DNA of 64,000 nt from Selenomonadaceae bacterium (GTDB taxonomy: Bacteria > Bacillota > Negativicutes > Selenomonadales > Selenomonadaceae), in contig JAFRRH010000013.1 of the NCBI GenBank assembly GCA_017428215.1, positions 39,261-103,260 on the forward strand, read 5' to 3'. Below the pieces are notes generated by a model, which ran no database searches, was not told where the DNA came from, and was given only the letters and a program-made list of their open reading frames with translations. A program made the translations under genes and the position numbers. This document shows, piece after piece, positions 33,604 to 42,521 of this stretch (positions within the stretch are counted from its first letter, which is position 1; each line of letters begins with the position of its first letter).

Positions 33604-34118
33604 GACTTCTTCGAGCGGACGCGATTGCCACTCATGGATTTGCTGCAAAATATTATCGGTAACATCGCTTACAAAGCTGTCGGAAACCTCAAAGCCATAG
33701 AGTTCCTCGATTGTGTCGGAAATTTGACATGTGCTCAAGCCGCGTCCGTACATAGAGATGATTTTTCTGTCAATGCCGGAAATATCCTTTTGCCGTTTTG
33801 GAAGAATTTGCGGTGCGAAGGTCGATTTCCTATCCTGCGGCACTTCCACACTGAAATTATCATAGCCGGAATTTACACGTTTGGATTTGTGCCCTTTGCG
33901 GGCGTTGTCCGAATCGGAGCGTTCTGACTTTTCGTAATCCACATGGTAGTTTCCGTTTCCATAATTTCTTTGATAGTTCCGCCGAGCAAATCTTTCAGGG
34001 ATTCTTGAATATCTTGTGCTGTTTGAATATCATACTCGCTCAACAGTCTATGGGGAATTTCACGCTTGCCGTTTGTCATTACTACTGCCGCCGGTTTTTC
34101 CTTTTTAACCATAAACAA
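33181..34118 (-). pseudogene. IS256-family transposase, decayed
   Basis: The N terminus (from 34118) reads EYDIQTAQDIQESLKDLLGG, then in another frame YEKSERSDSDNARKGHKSKR and VEVPQDRKSTFAPQ, then in a third ENESAKYWLGVLNSLKNRGL, and finally ERENFADDLKKIYTAQDE. These are the successive blocks of an IS256 (mutator-type) DDE transposase. At least three frameshifts, a deletion that removes the first catalytic Asp region (after LEEVY), and loss of the C-terminal third make it inactive. A terminal-repeat-like GTGTGCGAAAAAAGTC lies near 34160-34185 on the minus strand. Confidence 0.88.
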
Positions 34119-34404
34119 AACCGCCCATGGTTATTTTATCACGATTGGTCTTTTACAGACTTTTTTCGCACACTCCTTCCGTCGAAGTTTATCAGCTCGA
34201 CAAGCTTGAGACTTCAACTTCACTTGTCAAAGAAAATACCTTGCTCACTTATAGTAGCAAGAAATAAAAGTTTATTGGTATCAGCTCTGCTTTTGCGGGA
34301 AATTTCAATTTCCTTCTTGGCGGGCTTTTTTTATAAATTCAATAGTTGTAATCCTCATTTTTTGATATAATTGCTCAAAATTTCATTTGAAAGGGCGATT
34401 CATT
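34119..34404. other. Non-coding gap before mobAB
   Basis: It holds the presumed outer end of the IS256 remnant (about 34160-34185) and, near 34366, a TATAAT box that could serve mobAB with a poor -35. No gene is supported. Confidence 0.5.
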
Positions 34405-35541
34405 TTGGATTTCAAAAATATTTCTCTCCTAATCATCGCTGGCGGCAAAAGTTCACGACTAGGCACTGATAAACGTTTCGTTGAGGTCGGTGGCATCGGC
34501 TTACTAGAAAACATTTTGCGCAAAGCTTCAGTGGAAAACTTCGCCAAAATTTTTTTGTGTGTTGAAGAGAATTTGCCCGAGCTAAAAATTTTATCAGAGA
34601 AATTCGGCGCAAAACTTTTAGTTGACGAGGTAAAAAATTCGGGACCAATGGCAGGACTTGCAACCGGACTTGCTAATATCAAAACAGATTGGACGTTGGC
34701 AGTTTCAGCCGATATTCCATTTTTTGATTTTAAAATGTTGCGCCCGCTAACTGAAAAATTTTCTACACAAGCCATAATTCCAATCGTCGGCGGAAAATTT
34801 CAACCGCTGGCGGCGTTTTATCGACGGGAACTTGCAGAAATTTTTTCAAGGGAACTTTCAAGCGGGCAGAGGAAAATTTTCGCGGTGATAAAAAAAATCC
34901 CGCACGAGTTCGCGGAACTTTCTTGCGAAGAAATATTTTTCAACGTCAACACTCGCGCAGATTTGCGCTTGGCACGCGGACGGGCAGAAAATTTATCACG
35001 AACGACGCCGATAATCTCAATCGTCGCGCCGCAATCCGGTACCGGTAAAACAACTTTTATCGAAAAACTCGTTAAAATTCTTGCCGCGCAGAAAATTTCA
35101 GTTGGCGTAATAAAAAGCGACGCTCACGGCTTCAATCTCGACGTGGAGGGCAAGGACAGTTATAAATTTCAAACAGCGGGTGCAAAATCTGTTGCTGTAA
35201 TTTCTCCTAACGATTATTTTATGATTGAACGCGTCGAAAACCAAAATTTTTTATCCGTTGCTAATAAAATGTCTGGAGTCGATTTAATTTTTATTGAAAG
35301 TCGCACAAAAAATATTTTCCCGACAATTTCTCTTTGGCGCGGACGCGGTGAAGTTATTAAAAACGAAAAAATCGCCGCAATTTTCACGAGTAAGCCTGAA
35401 AAACTCGACGACATTTATCAACTTGATATAAATGACATTGAATCAGCCGAAAAAATTTGTAAATTCCTCGCGGGCTTTACTCAATGTTACAAATTTTCCA
35501 AGCACAATTTTCGCACTGAATTACCTGTTTTAAAAAATTAG
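34405..35541 (+). CDS. mobAB: MobA-MobB fusion, molybdenum cofactor guanylylation
   Basis: 378 residues from TTG 34405, which has AAAGGG eight bases upstream. Residues 1-190 are MobA, which adds GMP to molybdopterin: LLIIAGGKSSRLGTDKRFV and SADIPFF. Residues 205-378 are MobB, a GTP-binding partner with Walker A APQSGTGKTTFIEKL. Such fusions exist in other bacteria. No molybdoenzyme or moa/moe gene is in the window. The gene sits alone inside an island of mobile-element remnants flanked by an inverted repeat, so its position here may be acquired. Confidence 0.9.
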   Translation: MDFKNISLLIIAGGKSSRLGTDKRFVEVGGIGLLENILRKASVENFAKIFLCVEENLPELKILSEKFGAKLLVDEVKNSGPMAGLATGLANIKTDWTLAVSADIPFFDFKMLRPLTEKFSTQAIIPIVGGKFQPLAAFYRRELAEIFSRELSSGQRKIFAVIKKIPHEFAELSCEEIFFNVNTRADLRLARGRAENLSRTTPIISIVAPQSGTGKTTFIEKLVKILAAQKISVGVIKSDAHGFNLDVEGKDSYKFQTAGAKSVAVISPNDYFMIERVENQNFLSVANKMSGVDLIFIESRTKNIFPTISLWRGRGEVIKNEKIAAIFTSKPEKLDDIYQLDINDIESAEKICKFLAGFTQCYKFSKHNFRTELPVLKN

Positions 35542-36285
35542 TATCTCGAATTAAAATCAGCCTGTCACGAATATCAATGACATTTTGGCGGCGCAAATCA
35601 CTCAACATGCACTTTTTGCCCGTAACTGTTGGAAAAACGAATTAATTTTGCGTGCTCACCATATGTAAATGTTGCGATTTTAGTAAGTAGAACTTATGGG
35701 TAAAATAGCTTTATAGGTTTTGGTGGTAGATTGCACGTAGACGACATAGCGAACTTATAAAAATGTTTATTCGTATAAAATATTACCGTCGAATTTTTTC
35801 CCGCCGATTATAAGCTTATAAGTAAATTGCCACATGTAACCTTTGAAGTCGTCAAAACGTCTCCAATGGGATAGTGATAGATAAGACTTTGAAGTAGTCG
35901 CTACCTTTTCACCACTCCACACCATACATGCCTCTTTCAGCGCATAAGGCTTTCCATCTTCAACCTTTCTCTCAATCTAATCAATCGTTTCTGTTAGAGC
36001 TTTGCTGCTTTTGCTCTTGAGGATTTTGAACTGTACGTAACCTATATGATAAATCGCTTCATCAGCTAAATAGCGTAGCATAGCTGATTTACCATAACAT
36101 ACTTTTTCGGCTGTAGTAAGGTTACGTCCTTTTTTGCTGATTCCTTTAAGCCTGTTAGTGGTTGTTGGTAAATTAAAAACGAATGAGGGAAGAAGCAAGT
36201 AAGACGAAATTCGGGAAGCAGGGAGGCAATTTATCGTAACAAATGGCAATGTGATGATAAACCCTAAGTAATTTTGGCGATGGAC
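35542..36285. other. Decayed non-coding island
   Basis: Apart from the group II intron end at 35874-35956 it contains no intact gene. On the minus strand 35598-35693 is an open 31-codon tail (…TYGEHAKLIRFSNSYG…) with a stop and no start, perhaps the end of a lost gene. The minus-strand open frame at 35977-36249 lies just upstream of the intron end and could be intron-encoded debris, but I recognise no domain. Confidence 0.5.
35874..35956 (-). mobile_element. Group II intron 3' end remnant 2 (domains V/VI)
   Basis: Minus strand. AGCCTTATGCGCTGAAAGAG and GGCATGTATGGT form a good domain V with its GAAA loop and two-base bulge. GTGGAGTGGTGAAAAGG and a domain VI-like helix follow, ending TCTTATCTATCAC at 35874. 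It is better preserved than remnant 1 and shares its 3' boundary sequence and strand. Confidence 0.75.
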
Positions 36286-36783
36286 TCAAGGAAGTTTTGA
36301 GCATAGAGCTAGGGGAAAATGAGAGCGCAAAATATTGGCTCGGCGTTTTGAATTCTCTTAAGAATCGCGGGTTGCGGGATATTTTAATTCTTTGTGCTGA
36401 AGGGATTGAAAGACGCTGTCGAGACTGCCTTTCCTCAGTGAATTTCAACATTGCATTATCCACCAACTCATACATACGCTTAAGTATGTTGCAACTAAGG
36501 AGCGCAAAAATTTCGCCGCCGATCTGAAAAAAATTTACACTGCACAAGACGAGCCGACTACCGCCCGCATCCACGAAGAAGTTGAACTCAACTGGTCAAA
36601 AAAATATCCGCACTCAATGAAATCTTGGCGGACAAATTTGGACGCCATTATTCCCATTTTCAAGTTTTCGCCGACTCTTCCCACGATTATTGGGGTTTAA
36701 TTTATTGCGAGTTCTCTATTATTTTCGTGGGACGCTTGCCCTTCTAACTTCTCGCTTGGTATTTTTACAGAAATTTTTTCCCG
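36286..36783. repeat. Inverted repeat, right arm (IS256 fragment)
   Basis: Reverse-orientation copy of 33098-33603, including the tail GGGACGCTTGCCCTTCTAAC beyond the transposase piece. It ends next to the glycosyltransferase partner gene. Confidence 0.8.
36297..36700 (+). pseudogene. IS256-family transposase fragment
   Basis: Starts within the GENESAKYWLGVLNSLKNRG block, changes frame after LCAEGIE, and resumes with KNFAADLKKIYTAQDEPTTA before a stop. Neither end of the gene is present. It corresponds to the middle of the copy at 33181-34118 and is inverted relative to it. Confidence 0.85.
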
Positions 36784-36787
36784 CTCC

Positions 36788-37540
36788 CTAATTTAATCCA
36801 ATTCGCGCCTTAATAAAATCTTTTGCCGACGCGTGAACAACTACTTGCTCAATAAAATCGCTTAAATATTCGTCGAAAATGCCTTCGCGCTCGCAAAGTG
36901 CCATTAATCGTTGAAAATTTTCTTCAGCGTCAATGTCGTATTCTATCCTATGCAAAAACCTTGATAAATCTGCGCGGACTTCAGTCGTAAAAATCTCTTT
37001 CAACGCGGCGACTTCAGCTGTGCATTTGCAAGCCTTCACTAACCAAATTTTTGTCGTCAAGTCTTCGTTATAATTATCAAAGCCAAAATTTTCCCAGTCC
37101 GTAGTAGAAACATTTTCACGCTCGCCGGGCAAAAAATGTATTTCTTTATAAATCGCAGAGTCCAAAAGCTTTACCACATCAGCTTTAGCCCAAAGTCGTT
37201 GCTCATTATTAAAAAATTTTCCGCGTTGTAAATTTTCCAACACTTTTACGAACCGAACGTTATAAAATTGCGTCAAAAGCATTCCCGAATCCGTCAGCAA
37301 ATGATTGAACGCCATTAACATCGCGTAAAAATTCTCTCCAACCGTCAAGACTTCCGGCGCGATTATCAATTCAAAAATTTTCGGCTCGTGCGGCAATTTT
37401 TCTATCAAATTAGGCTCGTTAAGTAAACAAATCCGCGCGGCGGGCAAAATTTCTTGTAAATCAGGCAAAAATTCTTCCGAATCAATCAGCAAAACATTTA
37501 TCGGCAAAAAATTAGGTAGCACAAAGTCTAATATGCTCAA
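36788..37540 (-). CDS. Unknown protein paired with a GT41 glycosyltransferase
   Basis: 250 residues. The first half resembles a diverged Rossmann methyltransferase (INVLLIDSEEFLPDLQEIL, then a late MLLTQFYNV strand) but lacks a clear glycine-rich SAM loop, so activity is doubtful. The second half is helical and acidic. Its start overlaps the stop of the OGT-like gene by four bases, so the two proteins are made together and probably act on the same glycan or glycoprotein. No function can be named. Confidence 0.6.
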   Translation of the reverse strand: MSILDFVLPNFLPINVLLIDSEEFLPDLQEILPAARICLLNEPNLIEKLPHEPKIFELIIAPEVLTVGENFYAMLMAFNHLLTDSGMLLTQFYNVRFVKVLENLQRGKFFNNEQRLWAKADVVKLLDSAIYKEIHFLPGERENVSTTDWENFGFDNYNEDLTTKIWLVKACKCTAEVAALKEIFTTEVRADLSRFLHRIEYDIDAEENFQRLMALCEREGIFDEYLSDFIEQVVVHASAKDFIKARIGLN

Positions 37541-38910
37541 ACTATCAGCTCCAGATGTTTATAAAAGTTTTCGACAAAACTTTTCGTGTCCGTAAGTTTA
37601 TCAATAGAAATTTTTTCTGTCAACGCCGCCAACTTAGCTCGATTCGTCGCCAATTCAACGGCTTCTTTTATGTAAGCGTCAACGTCGTAAACAATCAGCT
37701 TGTCAACGTCGGCAATTCGCAAAATATCTGCGCCCGTCCGCATATGCGGCAATTCTCCACACAAATTTAAAACCGGAACGCCCATATACAACGCCAGAGC
37801 CGTCATCATGCCGCCGGGATATGGGAATGTATCCAAAATCAAATCAATCTCGCTGTAATCCGTGAAGAAATTATTTTCGCCGCGTCGGACTTCCGCACTT
37901 TCAATCCCAAAACTTTTCAAGCGCTCAATCAGCTCAACTTGTCGACTTTTAAGAGGCGTCGTGTCTCGGAAAATAATTTTCGCGTCGGGCAAGGCGTCCA
38001 AAATATTTTTTACGGCTAATAAATAATCGTCGCTAAGTTTCATAAAGTTATTCAAGCTACCGAACGTAAAATTTTTGTGCGGAAATGCTCGGCGGAAATT
38101 TTTTTCGCGAATCATTCTTGCATTCGGGCGGAAGGCAAAAGCATTTTTTAGTTGCAAAATCTTTTCGGTAAAAATTTTGTCGTGAACCGTTAAAAATTCG
38201 TCGCCGATAAAGTAATCAATAAAATCTGCGCCCGTCGAATCAAAGTAGCCGATACCCGTCATTTGAAGCCGCGCAGGTTTATATGTCGCAATCTGTAAAG
38301 TCGAGCCGCCCTCCGTGTGTCCTCCCAAGTCAATCAGCACGTCCGCGCCGTGAATTTGCTCCGCCGCCTCAAAAAAACTCGTCTCCGAGATGTCAAAGTA
38401 GCCGTCAACGTTGCGTTTAATTTTTTTCGTGAATAAATCTTCTTCCGAACTTAAACTCCACGCCGTCACATGAAATTTTTCGCGGTCGTAATCAGTTAAT
38501 AACGCCTCATAAAACCTCGCCGCCGAAGAATCGCAAAAATTCGGCGATATGAACGCTACTGATATTTTTTCGGCAGATTTTTTTATCGGCGGTAAAATTT
38601 CTGCCTCGCGATAAAGTGAATTATAAATTTTCAGCTCGTGAATTAGCGTTGGCGCGTCGAGTTGTGGCAAATAATGCAACGCGAATAAATAATTCGAGAA
38701 ATGCGCCCGCTGACTTCGCAAAAATTTATCCGTCATTGCCGCGTTGAAATATGCCTGCGCGGCTCCCTCTGCGTCGCATAAATCATGAAAACATGCGCCA
38801 ATCAGCTCATGAACGCGCCATTTTTCCTGCGCGGTCGGCAAAATTGCTTTCAATAGCTCCAATGCTTCAAGCGGCTTGTTTTCGTCCAATAATTTCTTCT
38901 CTACTTCCAT
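37537..38910 (-). CDS. SPINDLY/OGT-like O-glycosyltransferase (GT41)
   Basis: 457 residues from ATG 38910 (GGGAG eight bases upstream). A short TPR-like N terminus (1-100) precedes a GT-B catalytic region: VAFISPNFCDSS, DVLIDLGGHTEGG, MTGIGYFDSTGADFIDYF, FGSLNNFMKLSDDYLLAVK and LDTFPYPGGMMTALAL, the successive signatures of O-GlcNAc-transferase-like enzymes. Such enzymes modify flagellin or other surface proteins in many bacteria. A flagellin lysine methylase gene elsewhere in the window makes flagellin a plausible target. Confidence 0.88.
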   Translation of the reverse strand: MEVEKKLLDENKPLEALELLKAILPTAQEKWRVHELIGACFHDLCDAEGAAQAYFNAAMTDKFLRSQRAHFSNYLFALHYLPQLDAPTLIHELKIYNSLYREAEILPPIKKSAEKISVAFISPNFCDSSAARFYEALLTDYDREKFHVTAWSLSSEEDLFTKKIKRNVDGYFDISETSFFEAAEQIHGADVLIDLGGHTEGGSTLQIATYKPARLQMTGIGYFDSTGADFIDYFIGDEFLTVHDKIFTEKILQLKNAFAFRPNARMIREKNFRRAFPHKNFTFGSLNNFMKLSDDYLLAVKNILDALPDAKIIFRDTTPLKSRQVELIERLKSFGIESAEVRRGENNFFTDYSEIDLILDTFPYPGGMMTALALYMGVPVLNLCGELPHMRTGADILRIADVDKLIVYDVDAYIKEAVELATNRAKLAALTEKISIDKLTDTKSFVENFYKHLELIV

Positions 38911-38960
38911 TTTATCATCTCCCGACGCTGATTTTACCATGCAGACTTCAAAAACTCAAA

Positions 38961-38996
38961 AAAACCCTCCGACTCTCCGCCGAAGGGCTTTTTTTA
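38961..38996. terminator. Terminator between the OGT-like gene and the leader-peptide gene
   Basis: CCCT and AGGG arms with inner CCG/CGG pairing, flanked by A and T runs on both strands. For the minus strand it ends the 39016-39357 transcript. Confidence 0.65.
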
Positions 38997-39015
38997 AGAA
39001 ATTTATAATAATTTT

Positions 39016-39357
39016 TTATCCTTTGTAATTATTAATCATGTTAATAACTTCAGCGTGTGTAAGAGTTTTTCTGTTGATAGCCGGAATACACCAATCGTTC
39101 TCTGCATAATAAACATTGGCTTTCAAATCGTCAATACGAATATCAATACCAAATTTTCTTAACAAAAAAAATTCACAAAAATCCTCATTATTCCCACCCT
39201 CATAGAGGTGCCAGTACTCGGAATAATCAGATGATAATGCAGGATTAGCCAGAATTGCATCCTCAATTTCCCGATATTCTTGATATGTACCGCCCGCAAC
39301 CTGTTTGAGTTGCTCCTCGCTCAAGATTTCGTCCTTCAAGATTTTTTCCTCTGCCAT
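39016..39357 (-). CDS. Double-glycine leader protein (bacteriocin- or RiPP-like precursor)
   Basis: 113 residues. The N terminus contains ILSEEQLKQVAGG, a typical double-glycine leader (LSxEELxxVxGG) cut by C39-type peptidase transporters. The remaining 90 residues are acidic and rich in Tyr and Asn, with two cysteines, and have no repeated core. AAGGAG lies ten bases upstream of the ATG. No modification enzyme, immunity protein or transporter gene is adjacent. It may be an exported protein sharing a leader type rather than an antimicrobial. Confidence 0.65.
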   Translation of the reverse strand: MAEEKILKDEILSEEQLKQVAGGTYQEYREIEDAILANPALSSDYSEYWHLYEGGNNEDFCEFFLLRKFGIDIRIDDLKANVYYAENDWCIPAINRKTLTHAEVINMINNYKG

Positions 39358-39591
39358 TTTTATCAGTCTCCTTTGATTTAGTTAGAAATTTATTCGGCTG
39401 TGCTGTCAATTCAGCTTGTTCCTTGCGGCTCTGTTTTTCTTTCTGTCCCTTATACGTTAAAATTTCGATTTCGTTACAGCGTTTAGCAAAAAAATTTTCC
39501 GCCGTCAAAGCGTATGCAAAAATTTAGTATATAGGATTTTGTAAAATGAGTCGAAAAAACTGTTTTCAATCGCCAAATTTCCTTTCTAGCA

Positions 39592-39632
39592 ACAAAAAAC
39601 CTCCCAAACTTCCGCTTGAGAGGATTTTTTTA
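39592..39632 (-). terminator. Terminator after rnr
   Basis: On the minus strand TCCTCTC and GGGAGG arms are followed by six T directly after the rnr stop. The remaining gap 39358-39591 contains no supported gene. Confidence 0.75.
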
Positions 39633-41504
39633 TATTTTCGCTATCAAATCTCGGTTCGCTACGTCGCTAACCAGTTCAAAAGTTAACTGCCGCAGTTTTA
39701 TATTCGCCGAAACCAATTTTACTCTCACATTGTCACCGATATGATAACTTTTGCCCGTTCGCGTGCCTATCAACGCAAATTCTCGCTCCACGAACGCATA
39801 ATAATCATCTTTCAAATCAGCCGCTCGGACTAAGCCGTCAACACCGTTATCTAACTCCACGAAAAATCCGAAATTCGTCACAGATTCTATCACGCCGTCA
39901 AAATTTTGTCCGACAAAGCGTTGCATGTACTCAACTGCTTTTAAATCCAATGATTCGCGCTCAATTTCTATTGCTCGCCGCTCCCGCTCCGAACTTTGAC
40001 GCGATATTTCTTCTAAATTTTTTATTAAAGTGCCTCTTAACGCTCTGTGAACGATTAAATCTGGATAGCGTCTTATCGGCGACGTGAAATGCGTGTAAAA
40101 TTTTGCCGCCAACCCGAAATGTCCCAAATTTTTGGGCGAATATCGCGCTTGTTGCATTGTCCGAAGTGCATAGCTCGTTATAATTTTTTCTACAGGCAAA
40201 TTTTTGACTTTGGATAAAATTTTTTGGAATTCTGACGGCTCTTTTCCTTTGTTTATGTGTAAACTGAAATGCGCAAGCAGTTGATTCAGCGTTAAAATTT
40301 TTTCAGACGACGGCAACTCATGTACGCGATACAAACTCGGAATTTTATTTTTTATTGTGTGTTCGGCGACGGCTTCATTAGCAAGAAGCATGCACTCTTC
40401 GATTATCGATTCGCCGATTGTTTGAATTCTTTTTGTAATTTCAAGAGGTTTGCCTGCCGCGTTCAAAATAATTTTCATTTCGGGCAAATCGAAGTCAATC
40501 GCGCCACGTTCAGAGCGAATTTTTTTCCTCAAGTCGTGAATTTTTTTCAACGCATTAAGATTTTCGGCGCAATCAGCCAAAAATTTTTTATCGCCGTCAA
40601 GAAATTTATTAACTTGCGTGTAACTTAATCGTCTGAAAACGTGAATAACCGTCGGAAAAATTTTATAATCGGCGACGTGACCCGCAAAATTAATTTTCAT
40701 CTCGCAAGCCATCGCCAAACGGTCAACTCCGGCGTTCAAACTGCAAATTCCGTTCGATAATTCCTTCGGGAGCATGGGAACGACCCTATCGACGGGATAA
40801 ATGCTGGTTCCGCGTTCAAAAGCCTCGCGGTCGAGCGCGGAATTTCGCTTAACATAGTGGCTCACGTCGGCAATATACACGCCCAAAAAAAATCCGCCGT
40901 CGCGTTCTTCGGCGTAAACTCCGTCGTCCAAATCTTTAGCGTCTTCGCCGTCAATCGTCACGATTTTTAAATTTCGGCGATCGATTCGCTTAGAAATTTC
41001 AAATTCACTAGGCTCAAGTTCGATTCGCGACGCTTCGGCTTGTACTTTTGGCGGAAAATTTTCTTCGACACCGCGACTGCGTAAAATCCCGCGAATTTCG
41101 ACGCCTGGCGCATTTTCTTTACCTAAAATTTCTACGATTTCGCCGCGCAGAGGATCCCAAGCAATAATTTTCACGACAACTTTGGTATTTGATTGAAATT
41201 TCCCTTTAAACTTCGGCAAAATAATTTTTTGGTCGATACGTTTATCATCTGGTGTTACGAAAACTTTATTGCCGACTTTGTTAAGCGTTCCGACGAAAAT
41301 ATTATTTGCGTGCTCCAAAATATTAATGATTACACCTTCGCGACGCCCGCGCCACTCATTAAAGACTTTAATTTTGACTTTATCGCCGTTTAGAGCCCCG
41401 CGCAGATTTTCCGCCGCTATAAAAATATCATTTCCGCCATTTTCGGGAGAAACAAAGCCAAAACCTTTAATATTTACGCTTAATTTGCCGATAATAAATT
41501 TCAT
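39630..41504 (-). CDS. rnr: Ribonuclease R family 3'-5' exoribonuclease, compact
   Basis: 624 residues. The N-terminal cold-shock OB fold begins at once (GFGFVSPENGGNDIFI). The RNB catalytic domain carries TIDGEDAKDLDDGVY, with the metal-binding Asp cluster, and later HFGLAAKFYTHFTSPIRRYPDL. A C-terminal S1 domain runs from FDGVIESVTNFGFFVELDNG. Compared with usual RNase R (700-800 residues) it lacks the N-terminal winged helix and the basic tail. Its ATG overlaps the thioesterase gene stop by four bases. Confidence 0.9.
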   Translation of the reverse strand: MKFIIGKLSVNIKGFGFVSPENGGNDIFIAAENLRGALNGDKVKIKVFNEWRGRREGVIINILEHANNIFVGTLNKVGNKVFVTPDDKRIDQKIILPKFKGKFQSNTKVVVKIIAWDPLRGEIVEILGKENAPGVEIRGILRSRGVEENFPPKVQAEASRIELEPSEFEISKRIDRRNLKIVTIDGEDAKDLDDGVYAEERDGGFFLGVYIADVSHYVKRNSALDREAFERGTSIYPVDRVVPMLPKELSNGICSLNAGVDRLAMACEMKINFAGHVADYKIFPTVIHVFRRLSYTQVNKFLDGDKKFLADCAENLNALKKIHDLRKKIRSERGAIDFDLPEMKIILNAAGKPLEITKRIQTIGESIIEECMLLANEAVAEHTIKNKIPSLYRVHELPSSEKILTLNQLLAHFSLHINKGKEPSEFQKILSKVKNLPVEKIITSYALRTMQQARYSPKNLGHFGLAAKFYTHFTSPIRRYPDLIVHRALRGTLIKNLEEISRQSSERERRAIEIERESLDLKAVEYMQRFVGQNFDGVIESVTNFGFFVELDNGVDGLVRAADLKDDYYAFVEREFALIGTRTGKSYHIGDNVRVKLVSANIKLRQLTFELVSDVANRDLIAKI

Positions 41505-41893
41505 AACGCATTCACGACTGCAAATTTTGCCGTCGCCTCCGCAGTTATCACGCCGTCTTTAGTTTCGACTGTTGAACGCATTGAAATTATATTTTTACGC
41601 TGATTTTCTTGCCACGCCGTGATTTTAAGCTCCTGTTCAATGGGCGTCGGATATTTAAAACGAACTTCAAGCCGTCCCGTCAAAGATTTTTCATTATATT
41701 TAGCGGAAATGAATTTGCACATAGTTTCATCAAGCATTGTAGAAATAATTCCGCCGTGCACCGCACCCTCGTAGCCTTCGAACTCTTTTGGCAGAATTTT
41801 TTTCGTAAAAATGCGTTCACCGTCGAAATTAAAGGTTAAATGCAAGCCGATTGGGTTATTTTCGCCGCAAGCAAAGCAATAATCATCACTCAT
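41501..41893 (-). CDS. PaaI-family hotdog thioesterase
   Basis: 130 residues. The start FACGENNPIGLHLTF and the following VHGGIISTMLDETM are the hotdog-fold thioesterase signature, with the catalytic Asp in the LDE helix. It hydrolyses acyl- or aryl-CoA esters. A functional link to PaaK at 1.4-2.7 kb is possible but distant. It is coupled to rnr by a four-base overlap. Confidence 0.88.
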   Translation of the reverse strand: MSDDYCFACGENNPIGLHLTFNFDGERIFTKKILPKEFEGYEGAVHGGIISTMLDETMCKFISAKYNEKSLTGRLEVRFKYPTPIEQELKITAWQENQRKNIISMRSTVETKDGVITAEATAKFAVVNAL

Positions 41894-41912
41894 TAAATCA
41901 ACTCCTTAAAAA

Positions 41913-42509
41913 TCATTCGATAAACCAGCCGAAAATATTTTTTATCTTTACTTTGAAGCCGTCTAAAACTGCAACGGGCACTTCAAATTCAATTTTTGCG
42001 CGTTCCTCGTCAGTCAACTCTTTTAATTCTGCCTCGTTATAGTTTTGATAAACGTCGTCGAGAAAATATTTGCCGTCGCGCAAAAGATAAACTTCAATAC
42101 TCTCGCGCCAAGGGTCAATCATCCAATATTCTTTAACGCCGTTGCGCTCGTAAACGTCTTTTTTTATTCCAAAGTCATTGCGCATTGTCGAGCGGGAAAA
42201 AATTTCAACAGCCATATCGGGCACGCCGTGAATCGTTCCATATTCGTTATCAATGATGAATTTACTGTTAGCCGCGTTGAAAAAAATAAAATCGGGACGG
42301 AAGAGATTGCCGTCAGGCAAATGAACGTCAAGACTATCCGTGAAAGCTTGTCCCAATCTGAGTGTGTGAGCGTAAACGCCGATTGTCATTGCAAGATTTG
42401 TTACAATTCGATTGTGTTTGATGTTTGCACTAGGCGACATAAATTTTTCCCCCTCAATAATTTCGTAGCGGTCGTAAAAGAGTGCGTCGTTAAGAATTTC
42501 GGTTGCCAT
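41913..42509 (-). CDS. Uma2-family (DUF820) putative endonuclease
   Basis: 198 residues. The family fold is a PD-(D/E)XK nuclease. Here YEIIEGEKFMSPSAN, FRPDFIFF, PDMAVEIFSRSTMRNDFGIKKDVYERNGVKEYWMID provide the acid and the later E-x-K-like elements (VEIFS…K…Y). Members are abundant in cyanobacteria and some Firmicutes and their role is unproven. It lies 12 bases after the HPr-fusion gene, probably in one transcript. Confidence 0.85.
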   Translation of the reverse strand: MATEILNDALFYDRYEIIEGEKFMSPSANIKHNRIVTNLAMTIGVYAHTLRLGQAFTDSLDVHLPDGNLFRPDFIFFNAANSKFIIDNEYGTIHGVPDMAVEIFSRSTMRNDFGIKKDVYERNGVKEYWMIDPWRESIEVYLLRDGKYFLDDVYQNYNEAELKELTDEERAKIEFEVPVAVLDGFKVKIKNIFGWFIE

Positions 42510-42521
42510 AAAATCATCTCC

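Noticed and set aside
39263..39508. 81-codon minus-strand frame overlapping the leader-peptide gene
   Set aside because: Its second half is an out-of-frame reading of the leader gene. The Lys/Glu-rich first half has no clear ribosome-binding site. A lost upstream gene cannot be excluded.
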